Shown here piece after piece: positions 23,753 to 36,169 of a stretch of DNA of 64,000 nt (position 1 is the stretch's first letter; each line of letters begins with the position of its first letter). The translations under genes were made by a program, and so were the position numbers. Below the pieces are notes generated by a model. That model saw only the letters and a program-made list of their open reading frames with translations. It was not told the origin of the DNA and ran no database searches. Source of the DNA: Paraphysomonas bandaiensis (Eukaryota; Chrysophyceae); assembly GCA_965644295.1 (NCBI GenBank), contig CBFFRP010000421.1, forward strand, positions 33,003 through 97,002, written 5' to 3'.

Positions 23753-24144
23753 ATATTGATTTGTAGATTGGTAGTACTAACGACAATTAATGCAAGGAGA
23801 AATGTTTATCACAATTTAAAATACTGAGAGTATTTAAAACACACACAACACGACGACGAAATATTTATTAATGATGCTGTCCCATTTTGAGTGCGTGGCC
23901 ATAGTGTAGGCTCGCTTGTACACCATATATAACACCGAGAGTTTGCGCTGATTCTACCGCCCGCCTACCCATGTACCAACGTAGCTGATTTATTTGAGTA
24001 TATTAACAAAGTATCAAATATAGACACTTTTACATGTAGACAACAGTCGGAAATGAAAACGCTGCGAGGTCTAACACTAATACAAGGAATTTCGGACCAC
24101 ACGCCCATTCAACGAAATTCGTGGACTATTATATTCACACAGTG

Positions 24145-26629
24145 TTATAAAATTCCAGTAACATCAAAATCCCAAAGCTCTAAAGACTTGCGACAAACAT
24201 CAAAATTTGGAGACGTTTGCGAGTTGAAACCGGGAACATCTATACATGGATCGATGCGCTCAACAACATTCAAAAGAACTTCGTCCATGCTTTGGCATGA
24301 TTCGAAGCTCGAGCTACTGAATATTTCGTCAACTATCGTTCGAAATAACCATGGATTTAAAAAACTGTTCAACGTTTTCATGGAATCTGCCTCCACATAT
24401 CCACTGTACACTTCGGCGGTGTGCAATACATATCCAATATGACAAATAACGACTTCTACTATTGACCACATAACACACATATCTATTCCGCATTCATCTA
24501 CACTGTGATACCTTCTATTCTGGTATGAAGCATTGTTTGATATGAAGGGACAGTCTTTGTACACCAGCATACCGGCAAAGCCAGTTACAATTGCGCAGCA
24601 TGCGCGAGAAAAAGGGCGAAAACTACACGAAGGATACACCAGAGATCCGATGTGACACAACACACTTAAAGAAATTTTCACAATTGAATATTCCATACAT
24701 TGACTCTCACTTGAGGAAGCAATTGAGCATGGTTCGAGCATATATCTGCAGGCTTGAATAAATCGCGGTCTAGAACACTGCGGAAAATCATCATCCAACT
24801 TCAGTTCCTTCGCCTCAAACTTCGGTACTGACACATGGGTCTCGACTGGTTCCCCGGTGGAGAATAAAACTTCACGTATGACTCCTTCTCTACAGTCGAA
24901 ATATCCCAGCAACAAGGCGTACACGCGAGATCGGAGACTCCTCAGAGCGGCGTACACAGAACAAGATGGAGTTATATCAGAGTCTTCAAAGGAAATATCA
25001 ATAGCATTTTCACAAAGCGATACTCTAGGGAGGTAAATACGGTGACGAATTACCAGGCGCAAGTCCCATGGGAGGTTGTTATCTCCCATGCTGTTTGATA
25101 TTTTTTTCGGATAATGAGATACAAATTGAACTACCTCGGAATCATGCTGTGAATGCGACACAGAGTTGGAGTTGACAGTGTACATTGCTTCAGTAGAACT
25201 CAAGTAAGTAGCCAAGCGTCGGCATTCAACAGCTGTATTACTGCAGCATGGACTCCACCGGGGGCCCTGATCATTTCTAACCCACTGACATAATCCCCGG
25301 CACCGACTGTTCGTCAAAGCATTCTGGATGGATTGTGTGCTAATATCCAGTAGACAAGAAATCACAGAGACGGATATGTCTGAAACGCCTGGCCATAGTC
25401 GGTAAACGTCCGTGAGAAGCCGATGTGCAGCCTGCATGATTTCAATTAAAACAATATACTACAGTTCACTACAACGCTCCACTGAGGTACGACGGAAATT
25501 ACCTTCAGTGTATCAGGTGATGTCATTACATAGTCATTGTCAGCACAGCTACTTGGCCCATACTGCTGCAACACACTAAGCGCAGCCTCAATGTCACAAT
25601 CGATGTGCGCATCTTCTTGACAAGATTCTACTCCACTGTCGGCTTCATCATATATATCGTCCTGGTAGTGGCACTCTTTTGTGTCAATTTCACACTTCCT
25701 TTTCTTCTTCTGTTTCTTTTTCTTCTTTCGTGCTGAAGACTTCTGCTGGCGAGCACCACTATTGTTAACATTTCTAGAATGCACCAAGAGTAATGCGTGA
25801 ATTCTCTCAAGTATTGGTGCAGGCGTTGTGTCATGACCCAATAGTGCGGACAACAGCCACATATGCTGTAAGTTTACATATTAAGGTAACATCGGTTATG
25901 CTACATACAATAGTAGTTACATAGCAGTACCTGAGGAAGAACTCCAGTTGATCGCGATAGTCTGACACGGTCGACAACATGTGCAGAAATTCCAGAACAA
26001 GCAGAGTACTCCAATGTCCACAAAGGAATTAGCCCTACACCTATCTCTTCAGACCTACCTGAGCTTCTACTGTAATTATAGGCTAGTAAATCTGAATCAT
26101 TACTAAGTATTGCAACAGCCCCAACAGAATTTGCAACTGAAATAATATCTCTATCTGCTTCTCCATAGGCTCGAAGCAATGTATGTGTGTCGCTTTCATT
26201 TCCACCACCTGGTTGGAAAGAAAGAATAGCCATTGAAATGCACTCAACACTGAGCAATGGAGGCGGAACAGAAGATGCATACGAATATGGTTTCGATTCC
26301 AGTGTTGATCGAAGAACATCACACTGATTCTGAAGACGAGAAAGCTTAACACTGAGTCTGTTAGAGTCAGTGGGCCCATCAAACACAAACACTAAACGGA
26401 TCTTAAGTCCGTTACATATTTCAAGAAACTCATTCACTGCTCTATGAATAAGAGTGTAGTCAGATAAGATATAGGGGCATGGACCGAGATATCTACTACA
26501 TAACCAGTGAGTATATGCGTTCCCGTCCACTACTATCACTGCTACACTATCAGACGAGTCTCGTGTGAAAAAAGAGGACACTGAGGACATGTTATGCTTG
26601 ATGAAGGTCATCAGACCTCGAATTCCCAT
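24145..26629 (-). CDS. ASTE1: Asteroid/ASTE1-like XPG-fold nuclease
   Basis: Three exons (26629-25931, 25865-25503, 25431-24145) encode 782 residues. It starts MGIRGLMTFIKHN, the N-terminal XPG/FEN1-type motif as found in Asteroid proteins. A PIN/XPG catalytic core follows: VIVVDGNAYTHWL, LVFVFDGPTDSNR, the YGEADRDIISVANSVGAVAI segment and SNDSDLLAYN, supplying the Asp/Glu metal ligands (D35, D88, E and D of EADRD, D of NDSD). A very basic ARKKKKKQKKKRK patch in exon 2 may bind DNA or act as a nuclear signal. The long C-terminal half is helical and Cys-containing without a named domain. ASTE1 in animals is a structure-specific DNA nuclease acting with shieldin in end-joining; that role here is inferred. 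It is head-to-head with the exostosin-like gene. Confidence 0.85.
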
Positions 26630-26824
26630 TGTGGTTACTTGTGGGTTGATATGATGAGAGAGAACGACACTGTGCCTCTATGAGTGCATGTCTAGATGGT
26701 GTAAGCAACACTGCGCTGTACACTGCTGTACATGGATGAGGATAGAAGTGATACATACACCCACACACAACACTCCTCGTTCATTGGCTAATGACACATA
26801 CACTTCGCCTACCTGCAGTACCTA

Positions 26825-27160
26825 TACATACATCCATGCGTACATACATACATACATACATACATACATACATACATACATACATACATACATACATACA
26901 TACATACATACATACATACATACATACATACATACATACATACATACATACATACATACATACATACATACATACATACATACATACATACATACATACA
27001 TACGTACATACATACATACATACATACATACATACATACATACATACATACATACATACATACATACATACATACATACATACATACATACATACATACA
27101 TACATACATACATACATACATACATACATACATACAGGTACATACAGGTACATACAGGTA
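26825..27160. repeat. (ACAT)n microsatellite ending in ACAGGTACAT units
   Basis: About 300 nt of ACAT units with one ACGT variant near 27003. It ends with ACAGGTACAT repeats at 27130-27160. It lies between the ASTE1-like start (26629) and the exostosin-like start (27181) and is in frame with the latter, so an open frame runs from the repeat into that gene. Confidence 0.97.
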
Positions 27161-27180
27161 CAGCAGGGTATCTTAAGGAT

Positions 27181-29020
27181 ATGTATGTATTGTGGTATGC
27201 TCTTCAAATGTATTCTATTATAATCACAGTCCTAATATCACTCCTATCAGACGCCTCCCCTCCCAACCCCTTCCCCTCTTGTTCCTCTGTGCCTCTACCA
27301 TCATCTAGTCTATACACAGGGTTCCCTGCCCCCTCTAATACACTCAGATGGAAACACGCTCAGTCTCTTGCTTGTCGAGGAGATCACATCTTACTCTCAC
27401 ATGTCATGCGGAAGATCTCGCATCCACATGAAGTTCTTACAGCTGATCGTTCCTTCAGATGGACTCATCGGATAGCAGATGTACTCATGACAGCGGACAC
27501 AAGTATGCGTGTGTTCGATACATACAGAGAGAAGAGGGCGCCTATAGTACACTTCGGTGAGTATACATTTGAAAAAGAGAACTATGAAGGAAAGATTTTG
27601 TCATGGAACAGATATAGAGAGCTTGATGATCCTGAACGTTTTGTGCCAGTTAAGTACGTGGGGATTGGAGGGATGGATGAAAACTGGGGATGGTTAAGTA
27701 CATACATACTAAATCGCACTGTGAATTGGAGTTTAAATCTCTATGGATTTGAAAAGACAACTCTTAGTTCCCAGGAGATCTCCCAGAGTTTTTTAGATGA
27801 CCCGAACTTACTGATGCTTCTCGTCAATCAACATTCCAATGTAGGTGTGGTTGACCTGCTGTTATTGTCATCTAATACATTTAAATTAGATATCTCACCC
27901 TAAAGTTCTTAGTATGCCACTTGGAGTGCCATCTCCAGGTTTGATTTTTAGTATCGCCCGACGACTTCTGAACCGAACAGTATCAAATACTGAATTCTTT
28001 GATACATCTCGAAGCAGGTCAACGATTGAAACTCTGCACTGATATATACTCTAAATATCCCACATAGTAAAGACAAACTTCTCTTGACAATTGGATCTAA
28101 CTACGGTGTTCGCCCCGCCATTCGGCAATGCGTGAAGCAAAATATGGGTAATGAAACCGCATCAGACCATTACACGAACTTAGTACGTACACATCTATAG
28201 GGGAGCATCTGACCGTATTCACAAAGAGAGTAAGTCCAGGCGACTTCTACTGGCATATAGCCCACTCTATGGCTGTACTGGGCTTACCAGGATTGGGATA
28301 TGATACGTACAGGATATGGGAAACGCTATTGTTGGGGTAAGTTTTCGGTGTTTAACTACACTCCGTGTTCGATTTTGTTTCTACTCTCTAAGTTCAAGAA
28401 CTAGATCGATTCCTGTGATAGAACGGGGAGTTGGTTTGGACAGAACACTATATCGTCTACCGGTAAGTGCGAACGTATTCTTTATTCTGCAGAAATTTGC
28501 GTATATATATAAACCTCTTGGTACTAAGTGTGATGGAATAGTAATGTGTTGACTGAGACTGCGTGCTAAATACAACTTATTCTTAATGGCACTATTCATT
28601 ATAGCTCTTATTGTAGGCTTTGATTGTGGACGACTTTGCAGATGTGACACCAGAGTTAGTACGTACAGCATATATTGAGGCGTTGTACTGGGCAGATGAG
28701 TGGGAGTACGACCGCCTTAAATTCACTTTTTGGAAAGATGTAGTAACGAATGTAAGTGCCAGTGTAAATGCGGACTATCTGATGGAGCGGTTTCCCCGGC
28801 TTACAGGTATGCTACAAGCTGTAATGTTAATTTTCTTACGAAGATAATTTGTGTAAACGCAGTTGATTTCAACTTCACTCGACCACAATTCCCTTTCGAC
28901 TGTGTAAAGATGGGAGGGTGCTGTGATAGTCCACGGAAACGAATACCGAAGCAGTACTGTGCTATTGACACTAATACTGACTGGAATACTTATGAAATAC
29001 AGTCCGACGTAAATATTTAG
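27181..29020 (+). CDS. Secreted exostosin/GT47-like protein
   Basis: Seven exons (27181-27840, 27890-28017, 28068-28147, 28201-28336, 28393-28462, 28617-28806, 28863-29020) encode 473 residues. It begins with a signal peptide (MYSIIITVLISLLS) followed by a Ser/Pro-rich stretch. The domain shows exostosin-family landmarks in order: NQHSNISHPKVLSMPLGVP, LLLTIGSNYGVRP, GLPGLGYDTYRIWETLLLG, IPVIERGVGLDRTLYRLP and VDDFADVTPELVRTAYIEA. In GT47 proteins the G-x-GYDTYRxWE segment lies in the nucleotide-sugar half. A Cys-rich end (KMGGCCDS) closes the protein. Expected role: glycosyltransferase in the Golgi or secreted; substrate unknown. The chosen ATG is the first after the microsatellite; an extended start inside the ACAT tract is formally open but unlikely. 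Confidence 0.8.
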
Positions 29021-29401
29021 CCTGTAGTTGAGTCCTATCGTTACACGAGTGAGTGTAATGGTATCATATTCACATCTTGCTTTATTTAATGGAATGTGGG
29101 CAAGTAGAGTATCGTTTTAGGTAACAAGTACAGAACGAGAATCTGAAATTAAAAACGCCAGGACACACCCTCTCCCACGGCGGCAATAGGGAAAGTTTTC
29201 TCCTTTATAGCTGGTGTGGTTTGTCGGTTGGTGTGGGCGTGACGCCATACGGTGTCGTATCAACTGTTCATTCTGTTGCGGAATTAGTCAGGGATTCACA
29301 GAAGGCGATTGAGTCTGTCGCCGTCAGCAGTAAATCACTCTATTTTATACTGCTTCCCATCTTAGTTTATAAAAAGTCTTTCAATCTAAATCATTAATAT
29401 A

Positions 29402-30263
29402 TTATCCCCATTTTGTCTTAAAAATGCTTTTTTTTGACTTGATTTTGTCTCAACAGGGCGCTCAGCATATCAGCACCGGGTAAATATAGACATTCAACTT
29501 CAATGTTCGGTTCAACAGAAGCTCACTTCTATCTTCGTTATGATAATGACAGTCGTATGTATGTGATTTCATTATAGTACACTATTATAGAGAAACCACA
29601 ATCATGAGCGAAACACCAAGAGCAGATAATCTAACTCCAAGTTATATTCCATCCTTCGACTGCTGTATAAGATCACAACGATGTCAGTGCAAGTGATCTG
29701 TCTTCATATCCAGGACTTCGAAACAACTTCAAGAACACTACAGGAGAGTTTAAGTACCATATCTGATGCTATATAGGTGGTTAGGAGCAGTGGCACCCAG
29801 TTCTTTCAGGGTTTGATCCATATCGTGCTTTTCAAGATGTTGTGTGTCTCATATCATACACACATCATTCGATCAGGTGCACTTGCAGAGGTAAAGCCTG
29901 CTGTATATAAATGTGATGATGATGCTAATTAAGGAAATAAGAAGCCTCTCTTTCACCTTCAACTGTTCACATTTATCATCACACTTACAGTATACATATC
30001 ATTGATTTGAAACTATATGAGTTCTCATTTGTGTTCTTAATGTTAATCAGGGAACATCTATTTCTTTATACAGCAAGCATGCTACAAATAGCTATACAAT
30101 CTAATATTAACTTTTCAACGTCATGAGGATAAGCTACAATTTAGCCTAGGGATATGGAGTATCGTCCCATGTCTAAATTTTAAAACTCGGGCTTTTCGCC
30201 CTCGTTTCAAAATTTTGAGCGCGGGACGATATAGCCTCCTTATTGCACATGGTTAAATATAAC
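29402..30263 (+). repeat. 862-bp dispersed repeat, copy B
   Basis: Near-identical to 22891-23752 in the same orientation, 6.5 kb away, and flanking the ASTE1/exostosin pair. Its terminal fold-back is at 30153-30242, where the loop has a perfect GGGC/GCCC inner stem (in copy A it is GGAC). Confidence 0.85.
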
Positions 30264-30428
30264 TCTATATACCAAAAATAGTGTGACTAGGAAACAGTGA
30301 GGTCAAATGTCTATATTCTCTTGGTGCTAATAAGAGCGCTCTGTGGGATAATTTCAGTGAATTACAATTTACAAAAAAACGTACATTCCAATGAAAACTA
30401 CAGTACTAACTATATAACATCCGAGCGC

Positions 30429-30608
30429 ACACAGCCATATACTGGTGATAATTCTTATAGTTCTGTAGATATAGAAAATACATGAAAAAACTACAAGATC
30501 AAATATGAAATATACGACACACAGCCATAAACTGGTGGTAACTTTTATAGTTCTGTAGGTGTAGAGAATAAATGAAAAAACTACAATTTTGAAATCTGAA
30601 ATATACAT
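30429..30608. repeat. Two-copy ~90-bp tandem repeat
   Basis: Units start acacagccat at 30429 and 30519, with about 80 per cent similarity by eye (shared attatag-type core and tgaaaaaactacaa). A third, very degenerate trace may follow. No function seen. Confidence 0.7.
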
Positions 30609-30837
30609 TGACAGGTGTAATACACAGTGAAATGTTCGCAGATACAAAACTGAAAAACAAGTGAAAAAAAACTAGGAAATTTCGCCATGGTCAGGGCAAA
30701 TAAATAAACGAACTTTAAATCATACATACATACCATTTGATGATCATACACACAGTTATTGGACTTTTTCCTGTTTCAAACCAATAAGTGTATGCTTTGT
30801 TGAAGTGAAACCACAGCGATGCGTAAAATATAAAAAA

Positions 30838-33800
30838 CTAGAACATTTCCGGGTCAAGACCAACTTTGTTGTTGCAATTGATACGTTGAAAAAAATTCCT
30901 GCATACGTCACTCATAGATGTAAGAAGATGCCATATTCTCGCTCGGCGCTGTACTATATCTAGCATAGAGTCTAGCTCAAGTAGAGTCGCATCTAGAATA
31001 GGTGGAAGTGGACCGATATCATCATCGGAACTAACTGCACCCGCACACTGCTTCGCCAATTTTACCGCCCTTGTAACGATAGTTGCAACCTTTGATAGCC
31101 CCCCCCAGCGTGTTGACTTCCGAATGGCTAATTTTAAATACGGAATAGCCCCACTGACTTCTTTTCGAGATAAATATTGCTCCGCAATAACACAGGCCCA
31201 GTAGTATGATTGACTTTTGTGGGAGAGTAGAGGGCTCTTTGCGTAATGATGGCATATACTGCACACAAGTTCCTGTTCAATAATACTTTGACAACATAAA
31301 TTATAAAATTACCAGATCTCATAGCAAGGCCATTCTGTGGGATGTATGGCGCGTAGCGCATCTGCAACTCGCGCATGCACAAGCCCCGCGTCGCTACAAT
31401 CATTAATTACACATGGATAGAACATGCGCATATACCTACCTTTGTGGCACCAATATGTAAACATTTCTGCGTATGAGTGAGCTAGTAAAACAATAAAAGC
31501 CTGTTGTTACAGCCAGGAGGAAACCCTTCTCACCAAGAACATCGAGACATGAATGCAACTGAGGAATTATCGATTGTGGCAATACAGAAGCTAATACATG
31601 AAAAGAGAAGTATTCTCCTATAATGCTCGATGTTTTCAGAACAACGCTCTCAGCGGATGTCAAATCGTCCATTAAACATGCAATCCAAGAGTTATCCTTC
31701 AGTCTCAATATAGTGTTTCCAATGTCTCTATCACTGTGTTCGACGTACTGCCGAAGCTTCCAAAGCAAAAAAGGGCATCCCTCAGTGACTTCAATGACGG
31801 TTTCGATCGTCCTATCTGGTACCCGCAATCCTGACTCGCTCTTAAATATTTTTTCAACGCTTTTCTTTGTCAAGGGCTTGAGGGTTAATATATTTTTCTT
31901 CGGTACGAACTCACTAAATGCCAGATATTCAGCCAAATGTCTAGCAATTACGAACAAAGAATAAAATTAAAGTAATAGTTATATGAATGTAATGCGCAAA
32001 CATTACCTGACGGGAACAGCTTCAAGTCGCTGATCATGTATGTAAACGGTGCGCGAACATGATTTCTTTTCGTCCAAGCGACTTTCTGCACTTTCTAAAT
32101 TCCGACGCTGTGAAAAATTCTCAACTTCTAAAGTAACTTGCTTCCTGCCAGTAACTCGAATTGTTAATATAATTAACGAAGAAGAAGCCAACGAGCAGAG
32201 TTGTGAGAATACACCCCAAGAATGAGAACACATAAAATGTGCGTCATCTAAACAGAGTATTGGTACACCTGTCCCTTCTACTAGCATGCGGTGCAAGAGT
32301 TTTGCAAGAATAGCGTACTCGCTGAAATGCTCTTCACCAAAAGAGTTTCCAGGTCTGCTCTGCGGACGCCTATCAGTGATGGAATGGGCTGTTAATTCTA
32401 ACTCCAGGGCATCACTCACTACAGATACCGCGTATTCAAAGTAATTGTTTGAGAAAATGAAATTTGTTGTCTTCAAAATGAATTCCTTCTTCTCTCTCAG
32501 ATTAATATGGCCATGAAACACTGCTAACATATCCACAACCTTTCGTACAACTGCATATGGTGCGTCATCTGCGACCGTCAATGGGACAAATACACAACTA
32601 GACAGATGTTTTAGGCGTATGTCCACTGGATTTCTCCCCAATTTAGCCAGCAGATGACGAATAAAGTAGCTCGCTGTCGCTGTTTTTCCTAATGATACAC
32701 GACAATGAGACATATATCTTTGATACATAACGTTGTATTTACCGGATCCGACAGTACCATGTATGAGAATTACATTCGAAAAACAATTTTCGTTGTCTCC
32801 AGAGGGAGAGGATATCTCTTTCAAATGAGAACAGTGATCATGACGTTGTATCTTTGACTCTGCATCTGAAACTATTTCATGCCGATCAGAATTCCAATTA
32901 AAATCTAGGGAGCGAAGCATTCGACGAATGTATCCCTCGATAACAATCAACGACCCGTTTCTAATATCTCTTACGTACGAGGCAGGTGGTACAGATCGCA
33001 TATAGCAGTGGTACTGCATGTCATCTGGAACGCCTTTCATGTGTAATGGTTCCGACAGGTAAGTTCCAGATGCTACAGAAAGTGGAAGTCTCTCAAAAGT
33101 CTCATCGTCCATCAAAATACGACCATTGGCTTTGCACATAAGGCGAGCCGCAAGATTCACAGACTTCCCAATGGCTACATAATCTCGTCTGCATACAGGC
33201 CCAACCACTCCACAAAACACGCTTCCAGTAGTTATACCAATGGATACAGTGTGAAGTTGAGCAAGTGATTCATTTTTCATCAATACCGCACAGCGGAGGG
33301 CTTTAGAGCAGTTGGAAGCATGAGTGGCAGTTGGTACCCCCCACAGACCGATCAACACACAGCCCTTATCATCAATAAGGAATTGTCGCAATAGCCCCCC
33401 ACATTCGTGTAGACACTTTTGCATGGCTAAGAAAAAAGGTTGCAGTGTATGTACATTGCTGAAAGTCTCTGAGTTGTAAGAGTCTAGGCGCAGAAACAAA
33501 GTAGTGACAGTTCTAATCTCCGCCAAACCGGAAAGGGTATTAGACAGAACGGCCTCCAGCACAGGCACCGGTACGCAGCCGAGTGCACGACGTGTGCTCA
33601 TCCCAACAGTTAGCCCCCCGTCTTCTATGTTCTCTGAAAGCGCTTCCGAGGTGGAATAAGGTGATGTGGATGAAGTCTACACAACAGTTCCTAAGTATTG
33701 TTCGAACCACTGATATTGTTAACACACACTTACCTGCCATGACCTTGAGTGCGTAGGTGACTCAAATGTACGACTTTTGTAGCCATTAACTTTTACAAAG

Positions 33801-34588
33801 CCTCCAGGTGGGAATGGCACCCCTGTAACTTCATTTGATACCTCATAGTATACATCTTGTGTCACTACGACCTCCTGTGCCAATGCTCTATCCAGACATC
33901 CCCCAAGTTCATCCATATTGTCACCATTAACTATATACGTATATTGATCTTGGTGGCCGCCAAGAAAAGAAAAACTCATTCGACCGTATGACACCGCCAC
34001 ATGCATACAAATGTCCTTGATTTGAATCTTTGATATGTGAAGCGCGCATTTGACAGCTTGATAGCAGCAACGATTCTTGCCGACGAAAGACGATTGCAGG
34101 AAAACGCACACGAGGGCATCACCAGCAAATGCAATAACTAGCAAAAAAGATTCACATGATCAAAAACTATGCATGGAATGTTTATAAATCTTACCTTGAC
34201 CACCAAAACTGCACACAGTCTGAACCAATTTTTCAAAAGAGTTGTTTATAAGCAGCCTAAGCTGGTCAAGTCCATCTGAACCCTTCGCACACAAAGCACT
34301 TGCCATAGCAGTGAAACCTGATATATCTGCTAACAAGCAGCATGCGGTAAAACTACAGTGGTTTGTACAACTAAAAGGGGGAGTAGTCAAGCAGGAGGGG
34401 ATAAATGAGAGACAACTCTCGGTATGATCCGAGTCAACCAGAGATTCAATGAGATGCCTATTCCGTCCCTCTTGTAAGTGTTTCTTTCGAGAGGAATCAT
34501 ACAGATTACTATGATCTTGTTTAAAGGGGTTATGGTATGTGTAGTAGGATACTGAGCGGTCAGATACTCCATCCATATCTCCTGGCAT
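30838..34588 (-). CDS. ADCY10: Soluble adenylyl cyclase, ADCY10-like
   Basis: Seven exons (34588-34195, 34137-33734, 33676-32743, 32688-32007, 31940-31440, 31393-31313, 31258-30838) encode 1,138 residues. Cyclase domain C1 has both metal-binding aspartates, ADISGFTAMAS and VIAFAGDALVCVF. C2 has FLIDDKGCVLIGLWG, TTGSVFCGVVG and VNLAARLM, supplying the Asn/Arg pair for catalysis. A P-loop follows, HGTVGSGKTATAS, complete only after removing a 54-nt in-frame intron (32742-32689). An AAA/STAND-type segment contains the acidic CLDDAHF stretch, and a TPR-like helical tail ends the protein. sAC makes cAMP in response to bicarbonate and calcium and works in cilia/flagella. The protein is shorter than human sAC (about 1,610), mostly through a reduced C-terminal helical region. 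Confidence 0.92.
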
Positions 34589-35355
34589 CTGCTGTGATCA
34601 GGTTACAAGGAGATCCTACTATCCAGCCAGAGATATAGAGTGATCTTATATCGGCCTGGAGGAGGAAACAACTCTCTGTCAGTCACAGATATGACGTACA
34701 AAGGGGAGAATATGAACATCACAGTCGAGGCACCATCATCTTGAGAGATCTCATATATATGTACGGTATTATGACGAACGAGAAGATGAATAAGCAATAC
34801 GTACTTTACTATACATACATCTATAGAGAATCATACATACATACACATAGACAACAACTCCATCAAAAATCCGTCCAATATACATATTCGAAGTGATGAC
34901 GTGTTCACTTCACCAATACTTTCATATTCAATCTATATGATTGGATAATAATCTTCAATATAAAAAAAAAGTAGCTTTGAACTTTTTCACTGGTTTTGTA
35001 TGCCTAAATTTAGTACTCGATACAACAACTTGGATTTGACTATGAGTAGTGTGTGATATATGAACCTAGCTTCCTTGTTATTGTTGTGAGTTGATTGCTA
35101 ATCTGAAGTAAACCCACTTTCATAACTGTATGATGTGTGATTCAGGGGTATTTTGGAATATAATGATGGTAATTGTACACAAAAACTCTATATTTCTATC
35201 AGCATTTAGTGAGGAAAACTGAGGATTTTTCTCCACACGTACTTAAAAAACGAACTACGCACTGAACGGATAGAGGACATACATGGACATACAGTACGAA
35301 GCAGTGTCTCAACTACTTCATTCACCAGACCATTAAGAGCTGTGCTCTTTAATAT
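34589..35355. other. Region upstream of the adenylyl cyclase gene
   Basis: Non-coding by eye, AT-rich. It has a short acatacatac cluster near 34814-34850, about 230-260 nt upstream of the cyclase start, and borders the minisatellite region. Confidence 0.45.
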
Positions 35356-35993
35356 AAGTCTAGTATAGTCTGTCTACTATAGTCTAGTATAGTCTGTCTA
35401 GTATAGTCTAGTATAGTCTAGTATAGTCTGTCTACTATAGTCTAGTATAGTCTGTCTAGTATAGTCTAGTATAGTCTAGTATAGTCTGTCTACTATAGTC
35501 TAGTATAGTCTGTCTAGTATAGTCTAGTATAGTCTGTCTAGTATAGTCTGTCTACTATAGTCTAGTATAGTCTGTCTAGTATAGTCTAGTATAGTCTGTC
35601 TAGTATAGTCTAGTATAGTCTGTCTAGTATAGTCTGTCTACTATAGTCTAGTATAGTCTGTCTAGTATAGTCTAGTATAGTCTGTCTAGTATAGTCTAGT
35701 ATAGTCTGTCTAGTATAGTCTAGTATAGTCTGTCTAGTATAGTCTACTATAGTCTGTCTAGTATAGTCTACTATAGTCTGTCTAGTATAGTCTAGTATAG
35801 TCTAGTATAGTCTGTCTACTATAGTCTAGTATAGTCTACTATAGTCTGTCTAGTATAGTCACTCTACTATAGTCTAGTATAGTCTACTATAGTCTAGTAT
35901 AGTCTCTCTACTATAGTCTAGTATAGTCTCTCTACTATAGTCTATTATAGTCTACTATAGTCTAGTATAGTCTGTCTACTATAGTCTAGTATA
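35356..35993. repeat. TAGTC minisatellite, array 1
   Basis: Mixed 10-bp (TATAGTCTAG) and 14-bp (TATAGTCTGTCTAG) units, with variants carrying CTAC, CACTC or CTCTC. It immediately precedes 1,207-bp unit 1. Confidence 0.97.
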
Positions 35994-36169
35994 ATTGAAA
36001 ATCTGATTATTAAGAAGCGCAAGCTTGTGCGTTGCCGCGACCAACCTAACGACTCGCGCGACACTATGCATAACATGACTCTCATCTAGTTACTATTGCA
36101 TGCACCGACAAGTGCTCAACTATACAACACGATTTAGTTAGCTACATGGGCATACGACGAGTTGCGTGT

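Larger units (their letters stand above)
21636..24144. other. Intergenic region holding a dispersed repeat and a possible small gene
   Basis: About 2.5 kb between convergent gene ends (TTC12 and the ASTE1-like gene). Near 22040-22130 there are degenerate tandem units around attattaaattattccat. The 862-bp repeat copy A and a weak small-gene candidate are listed separately. The rest is AT-rich without a supported frame. Confidence 0.5.
29021..30837. other. Intergenic region with repeat copy B and a tandem repeat
   Basis: Between the exostosin-like gene and the convergent end of the adenylyl cyclase gene. It holds repeat copy B and a 90-bp tandem repeat (both listed). A GC-richer stretch near 29155-29310 has no frame that I can splice into a protein. 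Confidence 0.5.

Noticed and set aside
24053-24442. 129-codon plus-strand frame overlapping the end of the ASTE1-like gene
   Set aside because: It lies opposite the well-supported minus-strand coding exon and has no recognisable features.
31270-31434. Alternative C-terminal frame of the adenylyl cyclase ending at 31134
   Set aside because: Using the acceptor at 31259 (tgtgcag) instead keeps phase with the TPR-like last exon, whose product is far more protein-like.
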